A stretch of DNA of 6,845 bases from GCA-003244245 sp035714625 (GTDB lineage: Bacteria > Actinomycetota > Actinomycetes > Mycobacteriales > Pseudonocardiaceae): positions 1 to 6,845 of the forward strand of contig DASTLT010000087.1 in the NCBI GenBank assembly GCA_035714625.1, read 5' to 3'. Below the pieces are notes generated by a model. It did no database searches, was not told the origin of the DNA, and saw only the letters and a program-made list of their open reading frames with translations. The translations under genes and the position numbers were made by a program. Numbering within the stretch: position 1 is the first letter of the stretch; every line of letters begins with the position of its first letter. Positions 6,403 to 6,845 of this stretch are shown here, in pieces.

Positions 6403-6454
6403 CCGACACAGCGTGCACCAGAGCCCGACACAGCGTGCACCAGAGCCCGACACG
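6403..6454. repeat. 22-bp tandem repeat upstream of the osmoprotectant operon
   Basis: Bases 6403-6424 are repeated exactly at 6425-6446, and a third partial copy of seven bases (CCGACAC) follows from 6447. Each unit contains the palindrome GTGCAC. The block fills much of the 100-base gap between the EAL gene and the ATPase start and ends about 45 bases before the TTG. It could be an operator or simply a duplication. Confidence 0.85.
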
Positions 6455-6460
6455 CGGGCT
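6444..6460 (-). terminator. Hairpin at the end of the EAL gene
   Basis: AGCCCG and CGGGCT form a perfect 6-bp stem around a 5-base loop, overlapping the EAL stop codon (6459-6461). There is no T-run on the minus strand, so this is a weak candidate for a terminator or attenuating structure. Confidence 0.25.
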
Positions 6461-6845
6461 AGAGGAGGGAGCCTAGGGCCAGGAGGGCGCGGAACTCGGG
6501 CGCGTTGACGGCGCGGGAGAACAGCCAGCCCTGGAAGGCGTCCACGCCGAGCTGGCGCAGCACCTGGAACTGGGTCGCGGTCTCCACCCCCTCGGCCACA
6601 CAGGACCGGCCCATGGCGCGCGCCATGTCGACCACCGCGCGGGCCACCGCGAAGTCCGAGGGGTCCACGCCGACCCCTGCGACGAACCGCCGGTCCACCT
6701 TGACGATCTGCGCGGGCAGCTCCTTGAGCCGGGCCAGCGACGAGTAGCCGGTGCCGAAGTCGTCCACCGCGAACCGCACTCCGCGATCGACCAGGGCGGC
6801 CATCGCCTCCCGGGTCCGGGAGGGCAGGTCGACCAGCGCTGTCTC
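6459..6845 (-). CDS. EAL-domain protein, C-terminal part (cyclic-di-GMP phosphodiesterase type)
   Basis: The last 128 codons of a gene that starts outside the window. EAL domains hydrolyse cyclic-di-GMP to pGpG. The visible part shows VDDFGTGYSSL (residues 27-37 of the fragment) with the metal-binding Asp pair, the KVD motif at 49-51 with the conserved lysine, AEGVET at 84-89 with the catalytic-region glutamates, and FQGWLFSRA at 104-112, where most family members have QGY. These suggest an active enzyme, but the EAL motif itself and any sensor or GGDEF part lie beyond the edge. The protein ends soon after the EAL fold. It lies 100 bases upstream of the transporter ATPase gene on the same strand; co-transcription is possible, but the repeat-filled gap argues for separate control. 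Confidence 0.93.
   Translation of the reverse strand, partial: ETALVDLPSRTREAMAALVDRGVRFAVDDFGTGYSSLARLKELPAQIVKVDRRFVAGVGVDPSDFAVARAVVDMARAMGRSCVAEGVETATQFQVLRQLGVDAFQGWLFSRAVNAPEFRALLALGSLL

Overview
The window looks like chromosomal DNA from a high-GC actinomycete. The coding DNA is strongly GC-rich with G/C at third codon positions, genes overlap by a few bases, a TTG start is used, and the protein families are ones common in actinobacteria. A Pseudonocardiaceae-like host would fit, but the sequence does not fix the genus. All six genes I can support lie on the minus strand, so the window reads from right to left.

Right edge (6459-6845): the C-terminal part of an EAL-domain protein, a cyclic-di-GMP phosphodiesterase type, whose start lies beyond the window. 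A 100-base gap with a 22-bp tandem repeat follows. Next comes a compact four-gene ABC importer operon of the OpuC/ProVWZX (quaternary-amine osmoprotectant) family: ATPase with C-terminal CBS-like region (5288-6358), permease (4630-5295), second permease (3926-4633) and substrate-binding lipoprotein (3030-3908). Overlaps of 8 and 4 bases and a 17-base gap point to one transcript and coupled translation. The lipoprotein would capture a compatible solute such as glycine betaine or choline at the outer face of the membrane, the two permeases form the channel, and the ATPase powers uptake.

Centre (2493-3029): 537 bases without a convincing gene, but rich in small repeats. There are two copies of a 13-bp palindromic sequence around a hairpin, a 21-bp palindrome, an AT-rich palindrome, a 10-bp-stem hairpin and a 21-bp perfect tandem repeat just upstream of the next gene.

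Left part (108-2492): a 794-residue protein with an N-terminal CHAT (caspase-like) protease domain carrying an intact His/Cys pair, a TPR helical region and a C-terminal block of four WD40 repeats. Two of the repeats are nearly identical at DNA level, and the propeller ends abruptly. This is the most interesting gene here. Its architecture fits a regulated protease of the kind found in bacterial immunity or self-destruction systems, but no partner gene is visible in the window. Nothing suggests that it works with the osmoprotectant operon.
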